From Rossellomorea marisflavi (GTDB taxonomy: Bacteria; Bacillota; Bacilli; Bacillales; Bacillaceae_B), in NCBI RefSeq assembly GCF_001274775.1, contig NZ_LGUE01000001.1:1086334-1150333 (forward strand): DNA of 64,000 bases. The letters run 5' to 3'. Under the pieces are notes generated by a model. The model searched no databases and had not been told where the DNA came from. It saw only the letters and a program-made list of their open reading frames with translations. The position numbers and the translations under genes are program-made. Numbering within the stretch: the stretch's first letter is position 1; every line of letters begins with the position of its first letter. Positions 15,615 through 24,315 of the stretch are shown one piece after another.

Positions 15615-18600
15615 ACTCTTCTACTAAGATCTTTAAATCCTCCAGACTCCAGCGGTAATCCTGATCGATCACCTCATGATACAACGCCTTCTTCTTCAGC
15701 TGAAGTTCATTCATCTTTGCTTCAATCGTCCCTTTAGATAGGAGTCTGATGACTTGGACTTCTTTCGTTTGCCCCATCCGATGGGCACGGTCCATTGCTT
15801 GGTTCTCTACTGCCGGATTCCACCATGTATCATACAAGATGACGGTATCGGCTCCTTGCAGATTCAAACCTGTCCCACCCGCTTTAAGGGAGATCAAGAA
15901 GAAATCTCGTTCACCCTCATTAAAGCGCCTCGAGAGCTCCACCCTTTCAAGAGGATCGGTTTCACCGCTGAGGTAGAAATACGGCGTGCCTTGTTTGAGC
16001 AGCTCGCCCCCGATGATTTTCAACATACTTGTGAATTGGGAAAAAATAAGGACCCTCCTTCCCTCCGCTTTGGCATCTTTAACGAGAGAAAGGAGATGAA
16101 GGAGTTTGGCAGATCCTCCCCGATAGCCCTCTACAAACAGCCCTGGATGACAGCAAAGCTGGCGTAGCCTTGTGAGACCAGAAAGGATCTTGATTCGATT
16201 CTTGTCCAATGTATGGCGGTCAAGATGCTTTAATTCATCGTGCTTCAGCTTTGCTAGATAAGACGCATACAATGCCTTCTGTTCCGGCAATAGGTCAATC
16301 ATTTCGACCGACTCATGTTTTTCTGGCAGCTGTGCCAATACGTCCTTCTTCATACGCCTCAATATGAACGGGCGCACCTTCCTTGATGCTTCTTTGGGTT
16401 GCAGATGGCTAAAATCAGTAATCCCGCCCAGAACACCTGGTGAAATCACATGAAAAATCGACCATAGTTCTTCCAATGCATTTTCGATCGGGGTGCCCGT
16501 CATGGCAAAGCTCCGCTGAGAACGGATCTTCTTCACCGCCCTGCTTGTCTGAGTGAATGGGTTTTTGAATGCTTGGGCTTCATCGAAAAACACCGTATGA
16601 AATTCCATATTTTCATACAGCCTGTGGTCCATTCTTATCAGGGGGTAAGACGTAATCCATATGTCTGCTTCCGTATTCAACATGAGTTTTTTTCGAGTTG
16701 CTGGCGCTCCTCCAATTACCTGCACCCTCAAAACGGGCGCGAATTTCTCAACTTCCTTTTGCCAGTTATGAACCAAAGAAGACGGGCACACCACCAGGAT
16801 CGGACTTTTCAGTTCATTGGATCCTGTTTTTTCAGAGAGGATATAGGCGATTGCCTGCAAGGTTTTTCCGAGTCCCATATCATCAGCGAGCAATCCACCA
16901 AATCGGAATGAAGCCAAGTATTTCAACCAAGCAAAACCCGCTTCCTGGTAGGGCATCAAAACCCCTTTCAAATCTTCTGGAACAGGATAATCCAATGTTT
17001 CAGGATGATGGATGCCTTGAATGAATGTAGCATAGGATTCCTCGCGATGATAAAGGTCACTATCTTCTACGAGGTCAAGAAGTTCAGTTGTTGGCGGGGC
17101 GTCTATGCCCATTCCATTCAAGAGATCATGGCGATCGGCTTGGACGGTATGAAGAAACTTCTCAATGTCGCGTATTTCTTTCGATTTCAAGGACAAGAGT
17201 GACCCGTCGTTCATCGGATAATAGGTGCGCTTCTCCTCTAACGCCTCCAGGATCCCTTCAATTTCTTTATGTGGGATCCCGTTCATATCAAATGAGAAAT
17301 GAAGCCAGTTCCCCCGTTCCTTATTCACCTTCACTCGAAGCCTCGGTAATGCCTTGCGCTTATATAGTCGATTGCGGACTGCGGTGGTCGCAAAGATGTT
17401 CACATACCCTTTTAGGTCGTTCACCCCGTATGTCAAAAAATCAAATTCCAATTCTTCATTCTGAAGGTATAAACCTTCCTCTGTTCGCGTGAATGGGGTC
17501 TCATCGATTTTCTCGAGAATGCGCTGTTCCCGGACCCGATCTCTCAGGAATTTTCCATCCTCTTGATCAGGAGCAAGAGGATTAATGGAGAGGTGCCCAT
17601 ATTGAAATTCCAATCCAGCCAACAACCTATTCCCTACTCGATCAAGGTATAGCTTCACTTCCAATGGGGTGCGAGAGAGCAAGGCCATCATCGTTTCAGA
17701 GAACGTGACTTCCCCCAGATCTTTCAAGCCTACTGCGACCTTATCAACGAACAGATTGATCTGAGTCTGAGGAATCCTGATCACATCAGAAGATGACGTA
17801 AGCAGTTTCTTCATCTCAATCAGTTTCCGTCCATTTTGTGCAGACAATGCCCTGAAGGTCCCGTGATCGATGGCCACTCCATAAGAAGGAATGATCTCCA
17901 AATCCCGTACACCCCTGATATGAAGGGTATAGCCTAGATCTGATTGATCAAAATGAAAACCAATGTCCGGCAACTCATGGTTGATAATAAATTCTACACG
18001 CTCCCCCTTTGCATATTCGAAGAAAACCTTAACTGCCTCTAAAAGAGGAAGAATGTCCCTCCATATAGGAACCGTAACCACAAGTGATCCCGCTTTTTGA
18101 TTGCCTTCTCTCCCACGCTCTAAACAATTTAACAGTTTCATGTCTTCATGCTTTAAGCAATGGGAGGAAGGGAGATAATCGAAATCGTCTGAGATCCTGA
18201 AACACTTTCCCTCCTTAACTGCTTGAGTGAAGCCGTGGATGTCATGAACGGGCCTACCTTCGATTCCAAGAGATAGATATAAGATTTCTTCATACTTTAT
18301 GTACCAAGACAACTGCAGAGTTTCCCTGGTTTCAAAATGCGACTTGACGGTGGGGACACTTGTATCCTCATTGAAGAGTGCGATCAGTTCTTCAGCTGCC
18401 GCCTCATCTCTCATGGTCAGCCACACCGCGGCAATGTGTTGGCATTCTTTTTTAAACGATGCCAGTTTGGGGCATGAACAAGACGCAGAGTCATTGCTCA
18501 GGTCGATCATCACAGAAAAGTCCTCATCGCCCTTCACCGTTGCGCTCACATGCCCATCCCCCATAGAGAGGATGGAGACGCGATTGCGTCTAACATACTC

Positions 18601-18666
18601 TTGCCCTTTTTTATATGATTGATCCCCACAACGATCTTTGATCTTGCGGTCTGTTATTCTGTACAT
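15613..18666 (-). CDS. ywqA: SNF2-family helicase with SWIM zinc finger
   Basis: The 1017-residue protein has an N-terminal SWIM zinc finger (C63, C65, C75, H77), a long middle region, and a C-terminal Swi2/Snf2 ATPase. Visible helicase motifs are LLADDMGLGKTLQAI (I), FFDEAQAFKNP (II, DEAQ), AMTGTPIENALEELW (III), and the helicase-C segment GGTGLNLQGADTVILYD with DRAHRMGQ (VI). It matches B. subtilis YwqA. Bacterial SNF2 proteins remodel RNA polymerase or DNA-protein complexes; the precise role of YwqA is not established. It is a single gene. No ribosome site stands out at the ATG 18666. Confidence 0.88.
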   Translation of the reverse strand: MYRITDRKIKDRCGDQSYKKGQEYVRRNRVSILSMGDGHVSATVKGDEDFSVMIDLSNDSASCSCPKLASFKKECQHIAAVWLTMRDEAAAEELIALFNEDTSVPTVKSHFETRETLQLSWYIKYEEILYLSLGIEGRPVHDIHGFTQAVKEGKCFRISDDFDYLPSSHCLKHEDMKLLNCLERGREGNQKAGSLVVTVPIWRDILPLLEAVKVFFEYAKGERVEFIINHELPDIGFHFDQSDLGYTLHIRGVRDLEIIPSYGVAIDHGTFRALSAQNGRKLIEMKKLLTSSSDVIRIPQTQINLFVDKVAVGLKDLGEVTFSETMMALLSRTPLEVKLYLDRVGNRLLAGLEFQYGHLSINPLAPDQEDGKFLRDRVREQRILEKIDETPFTRTEEGLYLQNEELEFDFLTYGVNDLKGYVNIFATTAVRNRLYKRKALPRLRVKVNKERGNWLHFSFDMNGIPHKEIEGILEALEEKRTYYPMNDGSLLSLKSKEIRDIEKFLHTVQADRHDLLNGMGIDAPPTTELLDLVEDSDLYHREESYATFIQGIHHPETLDYPVPEDLKGVLMPYQEAGFAWLKYLASFRFGGLLADDMGLGKTLQAIAYILSEKTGSNELKSPILVVCPSSLVHNWQKEVEKFAPVLRVQVIGGAPATRKKLMLNTEADIWITSYPLIRMDHRLYENMEFHTVFFDEAQAFKNPFTQTSRAVKKIRSQRSFAMTGTPIENALEELWSIFHVISPGVLGGITDFSHLQPKEASRKVRPFILRRMKKDVLAQLPEKHESVEMIDLLPEQKALYASYLAKLKHDELKHLDRHTLDKNRIKILSGLTRLRQLCCHPGLFVEGYRGGSAKLLHLLSLVKDAKAEGRRVLIFSQFTSMLKIIGGELLKQGTPYFYLSGETDPLERVELSRRFNEGERDFFLISLKAGGTGLNLQGADTVILYDTWWNPAVENQAMDRAHRMGQTKEVQVIRLLSKGTIEAKMNELQLKKKALYHEVIDQDYRWSLEDLKILVEE

Positions 18667-18730
18667 ATCCCGATTCCTTTCAACATTCTACTCCTCATAA
18701 TACCAACTATCCGTTTGGAACGAAACCAAA

Positions 18731-18763
18731 CAATAAAAAATGGTGCCCTTTTAGGACACCATC
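18731..18763 (-). terminator. Terminator of cotD
   Basis: GATGGTGTCC/GGGCACCAT hairpin followed on the minus strand by TTTTTTATTG. Confidence 0.8.
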
Positions 18764-18768
18764 AAATT

Positions 18769-19158
18769 TTACCAGAAGAATCCTGGTCTAGGCCTTCCAC
18801 ATGGACGTGGTGGGCATGGACGAGGCGGGCATGGCGGTGGGCAGTGATGCATCGGCATCATTTGTTGCGGCTCTGCGCATACATGTTCTTCCGAAGCGGA
18901 ATTGACCACCGATTGTGTGTGTGGATAAGAGTGTATATATTTATAATGTGTGTGATTCACCTGCGTCGTGTGGCTCGGGTGAACCATAGGGATTTGAACT
19001 TCCTGGTTTACATTTTCAGTGTATTGTTTTGTTGGGCTGGTCTGGGCAGGCATCATCTGTGTTGGTTTTGTTTGGGCTGGAGAAACCTGCGGATAGCCGC
19101 AGTTCATTGGTTGCTGTCCGCTTTGGGCACCTTGAACTCCTTTATTTCCTTTATACAT
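18769..19158 (-). CDS. cotD: CotD-family inner spore coat protein
   Basis: The 129-residue product has the CotD core VHPSHTTQVNHTHYKYIH followed by SYPHTQSVVN, framed by a Gln/Pro/Met-rich N-terminal half and a Cys/Pro-rich tail of repeated PPCPPRPC units. CotD is an inner-coat component of the spore. The frame is open to 19317, but the ATG at 19158 has AGGAGG eight bases upstream and starts with MYKGNKG, so it is the true start. A sigma-K-like promoter lies 36 bases upstream, in agreement with late mother-cell expression. The cysteines may be cross-linked in the coat; this is inference. Confidence 0.9.
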   Translation of the reverse strand: MYKGNKGVQGAQSGQQPMNCGYPQVSPAQTKPTQMMPAQTSPTKQYTENVNQEVQIPMVHPSHTTQVNHTHYKYIHSYPHTQSVVNSASEEHVCAEPQQMMPMHHCPPPCPPRPCPPRPCGRPRPGFFW

Positions 19159-19193
19159 AATCTGTATCCTCCTCTCTTTCTCTGGGTCTAAGA

Positions 19194-19221
19194 TAGTATA
19201 AGCAGGACAAGCGTCCATTGT
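19194..19221 (-). promoter_or_regulatory. Sigma-K-like promoter of cotD
   Basis: Minus strand AC (19220-19221), 17 bases, CTTATACTA (19194-19202): one mismatch to CATANNNTA. Spacing is the same as for the lysin promoter at 9055. Confidence 0.6.
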
Positions 19222-19512
19222 CTGTATGAATACCCATTTCCTAAAGATTTTCATAAAAAAAGCAGCGCTTCTCACTGCTTGATGATGAATACCCTTTTGC
19301 TTTCCACTCATGGACATGCTAACTAAACCCTACGCCCGAAGAAAAACTGGATGCTCTCCAACGCCAAGGGGACTACGTATATGTCATCTTTAGGATTTGT
19401 TTATTGCTGCCGTGGTGGTCAACAGCTCATCCAATTCGATACACGGGAATAGACGTATGGAGGTGTTTCAAACTTACAAAATATAGTAAAGGACAAAAAA
19501 TTCCCTGCCCAA

Positions 19513-19548
19513 TAAAAAAACACCTTCTTATTGTAGAAGGTGTCAATC
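19513..19548 (-). terminator. Terminator of the MarR-led operon
   Basis: ACACCTTCT/AGAAGGTGT hairpin followed on the minus strand by TTTTTTTATTG. The stretch 19318-19512 between this and cotD shows no credible gene. Confidence 0.8.
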
Positions 19549-19557
19549 CATGCCGCA

Positions 19558-19941
19558 TTACTTCTTATAATCCGAGAACATGTCTGTGTTGTCAGGCACA
19601 TTGGCAAGATACGTGATTTTCCCAGAAGTGTCTAGCTTGGCAAAATCTTTCCCTGTCTGGGTGTAGACTTCACCCGATTTACGTTTTCCACAAACCGCCC
19701 ATGGTGTTACATACAGATCTTCTTTCTCTTCGTATACCCAGCCTTCAAACATATGCTTGAGGTCGACATTTTCCTGGAACACCATCTTAACGAATTGATT
19801 CCATTGATCGATGCCGTGTTTTTCATGCCCATTCAATACAAACGTCATATCTTCTGTAAATAGTCCGCTCAATTCCTCAAACGCTTTTTCACTTGTTCTG
19901 GATTGATCGAATAGATCAAAGTATTTTTGTAAATTTTCCAT
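19558..19941 (-). CDS. SnoaL/NTF2-like small protein
   Basis: The 127-residue product begins MENLQKYFDLFDQS and has the alpha+beta cone layout of the nuclear-transport-factor-2/SnoaL superfamily, including LTEDMTFVLNGHEKHGIDQW. Such proteins are small-molecule isomerases, hydrolases or binding proteins. The start at 19941 has TGGAGG nine bases upstream; longer in-frame starts lack one. It is the last gene of a four-gene operon (MarR regulator, nitroreductase, monooxygenase-fold protein, this gene), so it probably handles the same aromatic or quinone compounds. The exact reaction is unknown. Confidence 0.72.
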   Translation of the reverse strand: MENLQKYFDLFDQSRTSEKAFEELSGLFTEDMTFVLNGHEKHGIDQWNQFVKMVFQENVDLKHMFEGWVYEEKEDLYVTPWAVCGKRKSGEVYTQTGKDFAKLDTSGKITYLANVPDNTDMFSDYKK

Positions 19942-20011
19942 TTTGTACATCCTCCATTTTCCCATTAAGAAAAGCAGTCCCAAGAGGAACTGCTTCTTAT
20001 TGAATCATCAA

Positions 20012-20311
20012 TTAAGAAAGTTTCAATTCTTGTCCTTCGAACATGCGCACTGCAAGAGGGCCGGCAAGGAAAGCTTTTGCTTTCGCACCAAATGCCTTGA
20101 AGTGCTCACTATTGTTATGGCTTTGGACTGCGTCCATGTCTTTCCACATTTCGATCATTGTGAAATGATTTGGGTTTTCAACATCGCGTTTAAGTGAGTA
20201 GTCCACGTTTCCTTCTTCTTGTTTAGAAGCAGCGATGAGTGTGCGGATCTCAGCTAGGAATTCTTCTTCTTTTGCAGGGTTCACTTGTAGTTCAGCGTGT
20301 GTAATAATCAT
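20012..20311 (-). CDS. Antibiotic-biosynthesis-monooxygenase (ABM) fold, putative quinol monooxygenase
   Basis: The 99-residue protein has the compact ABM ferredoxin-like fold: MIITHAELQVNPAKEEEFL, then NPNHFTMIEMWKDMDAVQSH and a conserved HFKAF segment. YgiN of E. coli, which oxidises quinols, is of this type. The gene is third in the MarR-led operon, 37 bases after the nitroreductase gene. With the nitroreductase it would form a quinone/quinol-handling pair. The ribosome site is GAGGAG. The family is clear; the substrate is inferred from the context. Confidence 0.85.
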   Translation of the reverse strand: MIITHAELQVNPAKEEEFLAEIRTLIAASKQEEGNVDYSLKRDVENPNHFTMIEMWKDMDAVQSHNNSEHFKAFGAKAKAFLAGPLAVRMFEGQELKLS

Positions 20312-20348
20312 GGTTCATTCTCCTCTTATGGTTAGTGTTGGTTTTGTA

Positions 20349-20984
20349 TTATTTCCATTTAGTGATTTCATCGATTGGAAGGCGGACTGATTGGTACCCG
20401 GCGTCTGCAGCTTTACCGATTGAAATCAACATAACTGGATAGTAGCGTTCTTTATCCATTCCATAGGCTTCGGCAATTTGGTCTTTTTCATACCCACCGA
20501 TTGGGTTGGTGTCATATCCGTGGTGACGTGCTGCAAGCATAAGTTGCATGGATACAAGACCGGCATCGATCAGGTTCATTTCACGCATTTCCTGAACAGG
20601 AACCTGACTTAACATTCCTTTAATCCCAGGAATCTGCCTGTCTCTTACTTCTGCAGGCATAAGGCCTTTTTCTACTGCATCATTGTAGATGCGATCCGTG
20701 TAGTCAAGGCTGTTCATATCCACGAAAACAGCAATGACTGCTGAAGATGTATTAACCTGAGTTTGGTTGAATTTTGCAAGTGGTGCAAGAGTGGCTTTTC
20801 CTTCTTCACTATCGATGACAAGGAAGCGCCATGGTTGAAGGTTTACAGAAGACGGAGCAAGTGTTGCTTCAGTCAAGATCTCCTTCATTTCCTCTTTACT
20901 GATTTTCACACTCGGATCATAGTTCCTGATGGAACGGCGACCGGTAATGAGGTCTTGGAAGTCGTTATTGCGAACTGAATTCAT
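20349..20984 (-). CDS. Nitroreductase-family FMN oxidoreductase (YodC/MhqN-like)
   Basis: The 211-residue protein has the nitroreductase signatures: RRSIRNYDPSVKISKEE at the start, SSVNLQPWRFLVID (FMN-binding), and ARHHGYDTNPIGGY near the C-terminus. Related B. subtilis enzymes YodC and MhqN respond to quinones and nitro-aromatics and are thought to reduce them with NAD(P)H. It lies 18 bases downstream of the MarR-type gene and is followed by the monooxygenase-fold gene, consistent with an electrophile-induced detoxification operon. No cofactor assay can be inferred from sequence beyond FMN binding. Confidence 0.88.
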   Translation of the reverse strand: MNSVRNNDFQDLITGRRSIRNYDPSVKISKEEMKEILTEATLAPSSVNLQPWRFLVIDSEEGKATLAPLAKFNQTQVNTSSAVIAVFVDMNSLDYTDRIYNDAVEKGLMPAEVRDRQIPGIKGMLSQVPVQEMREMNLIDAGLVSMQLMLAARHHGYDTNPIGGYEKDQIAEAYGMDKERYYPVMLISIGKAADAGYQSVRLPIDEITKWK

Positions 20985-21002
20985 GATGGTATTCCCCTTT
21001 TC

Positions 21003-21437
21003 TTAATAGTTGATTTTATTGACGTTGTCCTGGATCCTGGAAAGACTGTCGGAAAGATTCTTCATCTCGGCCTCTGAAAAACCGTCCAGGACCCTGCTGA
21101 TGAATTGCTCTTTCTCACGCTTAAAGGAATCGATTTTTTCTCTTCCCTCTTTCGTCAGGCGGACGAATGTAAAACGATTATCTGCAGGATTCTTCCTGCG
21201 TGAGACCATGCCTTGTGCTTCAAGCTGTTTCAAATGTCTTGTAACGGCAGCACCATCTATACAAACCTCTTTTTGTAGCTGGGTCTGACTGATCTCGTCA
21301 ACATCAAATAATTTATGGAGAAGCTCAAGGCGTGACTGACTGATACCGGTACAGCGTTCGAACTTGGGACTCATTAATTTATAGATGTCATTCAGCTGAT
21401 AGATGATCTTACCTTCTTCTGAACAGTGATTCGGCAA
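21003..21437 (-). CDS. MarR-family regulator of the nitroreductase operon
   Basis: The 144-residue product is a winged-helix MarR protein: SQSRLELLHKLFDVDEISQTQLQKEV (helix-turn-helix approach), IDGAAVTRHLKQLEAQGMVSRR (recognition helix and wing) and DNRFTFVRLTKEGRE. It has three cysteines (CSEE, ERCTG, KEVCID), so thiol sensing of electrophiles is possible. The TTG at 21437 has GAGGAGG seven bases upstream, better than the upstream ATGs. Four TTGA-N4-TCAA palindromes around its promoter are candidate operators, suggesting autoregulation. It heads the operon with the nitroreductase, ABM and SnoaL genes. Confidence 0.88.
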   Translation of the reverse strand: MPNHCSEEGKIIYQLNDIYKLMSPKFERCTGISQSRLELLHKLFDVDEISQTQLQKEVCIDGAAVTRHLKQLEAQGMVSRRKNPADNRFTFVRLTKEGREKIDSFKREKEQFISRVLDGFSEAEMKNLSDSLSRIQDNVNKINY

Positions 21438-21458
21438 AGCATCCCCCTCCTCTAACAA

Positions 21459-21516
21459 TTGATCACTCAATAATTGATACATCAATTAATATACTATAAA
21501 GCGACCTGACTGTCAA
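21459..21516 (-). promoter_or_regulatory. Sigma-A promoter of the MarR operon with two operators
   Basis: Minus strand TTGACA (21511-21516), 17 bases, TATATT (21488-21493): an excellent sigma-A promoter. TTGATACATCAA (21474-21485) overlaps the start-point region and TTGATCACTCAA (21459-21470) lies just upstream of the ribosome site; both fit TTGA-N4-TCAA. Confidence 0.8.
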
Positions 21517-21613
21517 GGATGCAGCTCATATTACATGACCCATCAAACATATGGTGTAATCTCTTTAAAACAATGTTTTAAAAGGTTACAAGCATGATCA
21601 TACTACGATATAT

Positions 21614-21666
21614 TTGATGCGTCAACTAATAAGTTTCAATCAAATAATCAATCGTTGATATATCAA
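21614..21666. promoter_or_regulatory. Two further TTGA-N4-TCAA palindromes
   Basis: TTGATGCGTCAA (21614-21625) and TTGATATATCAA (21655-21666) lie 41 bp apart in the rlmN-marR gap. They probably bind the same MarR protein. Apart from these and the flanking hairpin, I see nothing else in 21517-21731. Confidence 0.55.
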
Positions 21667-21731
21667 TTGTATTCTCATTTGTTGATGAGGCTTCTGCCTC
21701 GACGTCTGGAGTAAGGTCACAGAAAAAAATA

Positions 21732-21781
21732 AAAACCGGACGATCTCGATATGAATCAACATATCAACTGATCGCCCGGTC
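21732..21781 (-). terminator. Terminator of rlmN
   Basis: ACCGGGCGATC against GATCGTCCGGT (one bulged mismatch), a loop of about 28 bases, then TTTTTATTTTTTT on the minus strand. Confidence 0.75.
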
Positions 21782-21811
21782 ATGTATTGTATTTTCACGG
21801 CAGTCCTTCGA

Positions 21812-22876
21812 TTACGCCATGGCTTTCTTGATTTGTTTACTGCGCAATTGACCGCATGCGGCATCAATATCTGAACCTTGTTCCACACGCACTCCGCAAT
21901 TGATCCCATTATCCAGGAGAGTTCCGTAGAACTTCACGATGGCATCCTTCGTGCTTCTTTGATATTGATTGTGCTCATCTACCGGATTATATGGAATCAG
22001 ATTAACGTACGACAGGTGTCGCTTATCTTTCAGGAGCTTGGCTAGTTGCTTCGCTTCTTCGACATGATCATTCACGTCACTCAAGAGGATGTACTCAAAC
22101 GTGATCCTTCTGTTTGTTTTCTCAAGGTAATAATCAATCGCCGGCATCAGCTTCTCTAATGGGTAGGCACGGTTGATCTTCATGATCCTGGTACGTAGTT
22201 CGTTGTTCGGTGCATGAAGGGATACAGCCAGGTTGATCTGGATGTTTTCATCGGCAAACTTATAAATCTTATCAGCCAGTCCACTTGTTGAAACGGTGAT
22301 GTGACGTGCACCGATGGATAAGCCCTTCTGATCATTCACGACCCGGAAGAAGTCCATCATATTGTCATAGTTATCAAACGGCTCGCCGATCCCCATAACC
22401 ACAATGTGACTGACCCTCTCATCCTTGCCGGCAGCATCAAGGTGATGCTGTACATTCATGATCTGCTCCACGATTTCACCACTGGATAGATCGCGATTTT
22501 TCTTCAGCAAGCCGCTTGCGCAGAACGTACAACCGATGTTGCACCCTACCTGAGTGGTCACACATACGCTCAGACCATAATTAAAGCGCATAAGAACCGT
22601 TTCAATCAGGTTCCCATCCTGAAGTTTAAAAAGGAATTTGATTGTTCCGTCCTTGGACTCCTGCTTGATTTCCTGTTGAAGGGTCTGAATGTGGAAGTGG
22701 TTCTCCAACAGTTCGATGCAGGCACTATTCAGGTTTTTCATTTGAGAGAATTCCGTTACTCTCTTCTTATATAACCAGTCCCACACTTGGGCAGCACGGA
22801 ATTTCTTCTGGCCGTGCTCGACTAGCCAATCTGTGAGCTGATCTATCGTTAATCCGTATATGGATGTTTTCTCCAT
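21812..22876 (-). CDS. rlmN: 23S rRNA (adenine-2503-C2)-methyltransferase, RlmN family (second type)
   Basis: The 354-residue radical-SAM enzyme has the CX3CX2C cluster motif (C112, C116, C119) and the late catalytic cysteine in [10 protein letters not shown] (C341). It methylates A2503 of 23S rRNA and position 37 of some tRNAs in characterised members. The C-terminal half ([18 protein letters not shown]) differs from the usual Bacillus RlmN encoded near prpC-prkC (VNLIPVNYVPERDYVRTP), so it is likely the second RlmN type seen in some Bacillus and Geobacillus. It is downstream of a FusB-like gene on the same strand, 97 bases away. Confidence 0.88.
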   Translation of the reverse strand: MEKTSIYGLTIDQLTDWLVEHGQKKFRAAQVWDWLYKKRVTEFSQMKNLNSACIELLENHFHIQTLQQEIKQESKDGTIKFLFKLQDGNLIETVLMRFNYGLSVCVTTQVGCNIGCTFCASGLLKKNRDLSSGEIVEQIMNVQHHLDAAGKDERVSHIVVMGIGEPFDNYDNMMDFFRVVNDQKGLSIGARHITVSTSGLADKIYKFADENIQINLAVSLHAPNNELRTRIMKINRAYPLEKLMPAIDYYLEKTNRRITFEYILLSDVNDHVEEAKQLAKLLKDKRHLSYVNLIPYNPVDEHNQYQRSTKDAIVKFYGTLLDNGINCGVRVEQGSDIDAACGQLRSKQIKKAMA

Positions 22877-22973
22877 TTTTATACCCTCATTTCAAAACAT
22901 TACGATTTTCTACTTATCTATACTACTGAAAGTATCGCAATGTTTCAAGGGATTTATACACAGTCCCTGAGGA

Positions 22974-23612
22974 TTACGACTTCATCCGCTCTTGAAAATC
23001 ATGTAGTCTTTCAAGACCTTTTATTCGAGCATTGCAAACCATGCTATCCTGACAGACATAGTTTCCTCGGTTCACATAGGTTCCTTGTTGGGATTTTCTT
23101 GATTCTGACATGAACATTCCAATTTCACTGAATGAATGACAGATGGCACAGATCCCTTTTTTATTAGAAGGAGTGAATCTGCCTTTTAAACCTGTCAACT
23201 TCCCCTCCCGTTCAATCACCAAATATTTGCGTTCCTGACCGTAATCATTCCATCCGAGATACGAAAGGTTCGTTTCGTTCAACTCTGAAAGATCCGGTAT
23301 CTTCAGCTTCTTCACTTTTGGAAACAACTTCTTCAGCTTTGCCTCGGTCAATTGTGGAAACGGGATCACATAGGGGTCAAGTCCTGAAAGAAAGTCCTCT
23401 GCCTGTACAGGGTCCTTTACTGCCTCGATGGCTTTAAGCCTTCCCTCCTGAGAAACGGTCAGATCGGTAAACAACCCTGACACTTTGTCTTTCACAAGTC
23501 CCCTTAGGGCGTGCAGAACATTCAGGTCATTCACTGTGGAATAACCGTTCAGTAAGATTTGCGTTTGATTTGATATTTCATTCAATTGATCATTTCGTAT
23601 GAATCGTTCCAT
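22974..23612 (-). CDS. FusB/FusC-family elongation-factor-G-binding protein
   Basis: The 212-residue protein matches the FusB/FusC (FBP) fold: a helical N-terminal domain (MERFIRNDQLNEISNQTQIL), then a C-terminal treble-clef zinc finger with C155, C158, C187 and C193. Characterised FusB-type proteins bind EF-G and release it from the ribosome, which confers fusidic acid resistance in staphylococci. Chromosomal Bacillus and Listeria homologues have a general EF-G-binding role; resistance here is not implied. The RlmN-type gene follows on the same strand. The start has AAGGAGAGG upstream. Confidence 0.85.
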   Translation of the reverse strand: MERFIRNDQLNEISNQTQILLNGYSTVNDLNVLHALRGLVKDKVSGLFTDLTVSQEGRLKAIEAVKDPVQAEDFLSGLDPYVIPFPQLTEAKLKKLFPKVKKLKIPDLSELNETNLSYLGWNDYGQERKYLVIEREGKLTGLKGRFTPSNKKGICAICHSFSEIGMFMSESRKSQQGTYVNRGNYVCQDSMVCNARIKGLERLHDFQERMKS

Positions 23613-23817
23613 TACGACCTCTCCTTACGTCTTTTCAGCTCTACTATAACCCATTCATCCACATGTTCATAGGTAGAGAACAATGTTAGAAAGAACGTCA
23701 CATATAAAAAAACGATTTGGGACTTCATGAAAGGTGAGTCAAGTTGTCATGAATGATGGGACAGGACTCAAACACCATTTTCGCTCGTAGCCTAAGCCAG
23801 TAAAGGTTGTCTCATTT

Positions 23818-23861
23818 AAAAAACAGCCTGCTCAGACCCCTTTAGGTCAAAGCAAGCTGTT
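23818..23861 (-). terminator. Terminator of the CD3324-family gene
   Basis: AAACAGCTTGCT against AGCAGGCTGTTT, one mismatch, followed on the minus strand by TTTTTTAAAT. The neighbouring 23640-23817 has no gene that I can see. Confidence 0.75.
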
Positions 23862-23895
23862 TCTTATGAAAGCTTGATCATCCCGATGTATCGCT

Positions 23896-24153
23896 TCAGC
23901 GCTTACCGTAGACGATTTTCTTTATCGTCTCGATGGATAAATAGTATCTATTTGAAATGGAAGCAATCGACTCTCCTCCAGTGAAGGCTTCAAGAATCGA
24001 CGTGTTTCTCCGTTTAAGCGCTTCCCTTCCTCCTGACTTTGAGCCCCAGGCATTATACTCTTCTTTTCGCTTTGGTATATAAATGGTTTGGCCTTGAACA
24101 TAGTTTTGTAATTCTCTCATTAAGTAATCAGGAATTTGGTTTACTGCTTTCAA
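23896..24153 (-). CDS. CD3324-family helix-turn-helix protein
   Basis: The 85-residue protein (MKAVNQIPDYLMRELQNYV...) contains IPKRKEEYNAWGSKSG and then an HTH-like segment SIASISNRYYLSIETIKKIVYG, as in the small CD3324/Mor-like DNA-binding proteins of Firmicutes. The start is TTG at 24153 with AAGGAG nine bases upstream. A 16-codon ORF with a perfect ribosome site and a perfect palindrome lie upstream on the same strand, so the transcript probably begins near 24340. Its targets are unknown. Confidence 0.75.
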   Translation of the reverse strand: MKAVNQIPDYLMRELQNYVQGQTIYIPKRKEEYNAWGSKSGGREALKRRNTSILEAFTGGESIASISNRYYLSIETIKKIVYGKR

Positions 24154-24253
24154 TCGTGTCAGCTCCTTATCATTATTGAATCAATAAGGGACAAAGCCGA
24201 CTTATGAATGGCGATTTATCTTTATCTACCACCCCATGCAAAGGATCGCCGAA

Positions 24254-24304
24254 TCATACAGGCTTTGCATGAGATGCTGCAGATTTCGGAAAACGGATTT
24301 CCAT
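24254..24304 (-). CDS. Possible 16-codon leader peptide or microprotein
   Basis: ATG at 24304 is preceded by CTAGGAGGTGATCAT, a nearly full anti-Shine-Dalgarno match. The ORF reads MEIRFPKSAASHAKPV and stops at TGA. It sits between the 24-bp palindrome and the CD3324-family gene, on the same strand. So strong a ribosome site is hard to explain unless the peptide is translated. It may be a regulatory leader or a free peptide; no function can be assigned. Confidence 0.4.
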   Translation of the reverse strand: MEIRFPKSAASHAKPV

Positions 24305-24315
24305 ATGATCACCTC

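Noticed and set aside
19318..19512. Short open frames between cotD and the SnoaL-like gene
   Set aside because: None has a ribosome site or plausible sequence; the stretch appears to be non-coding.
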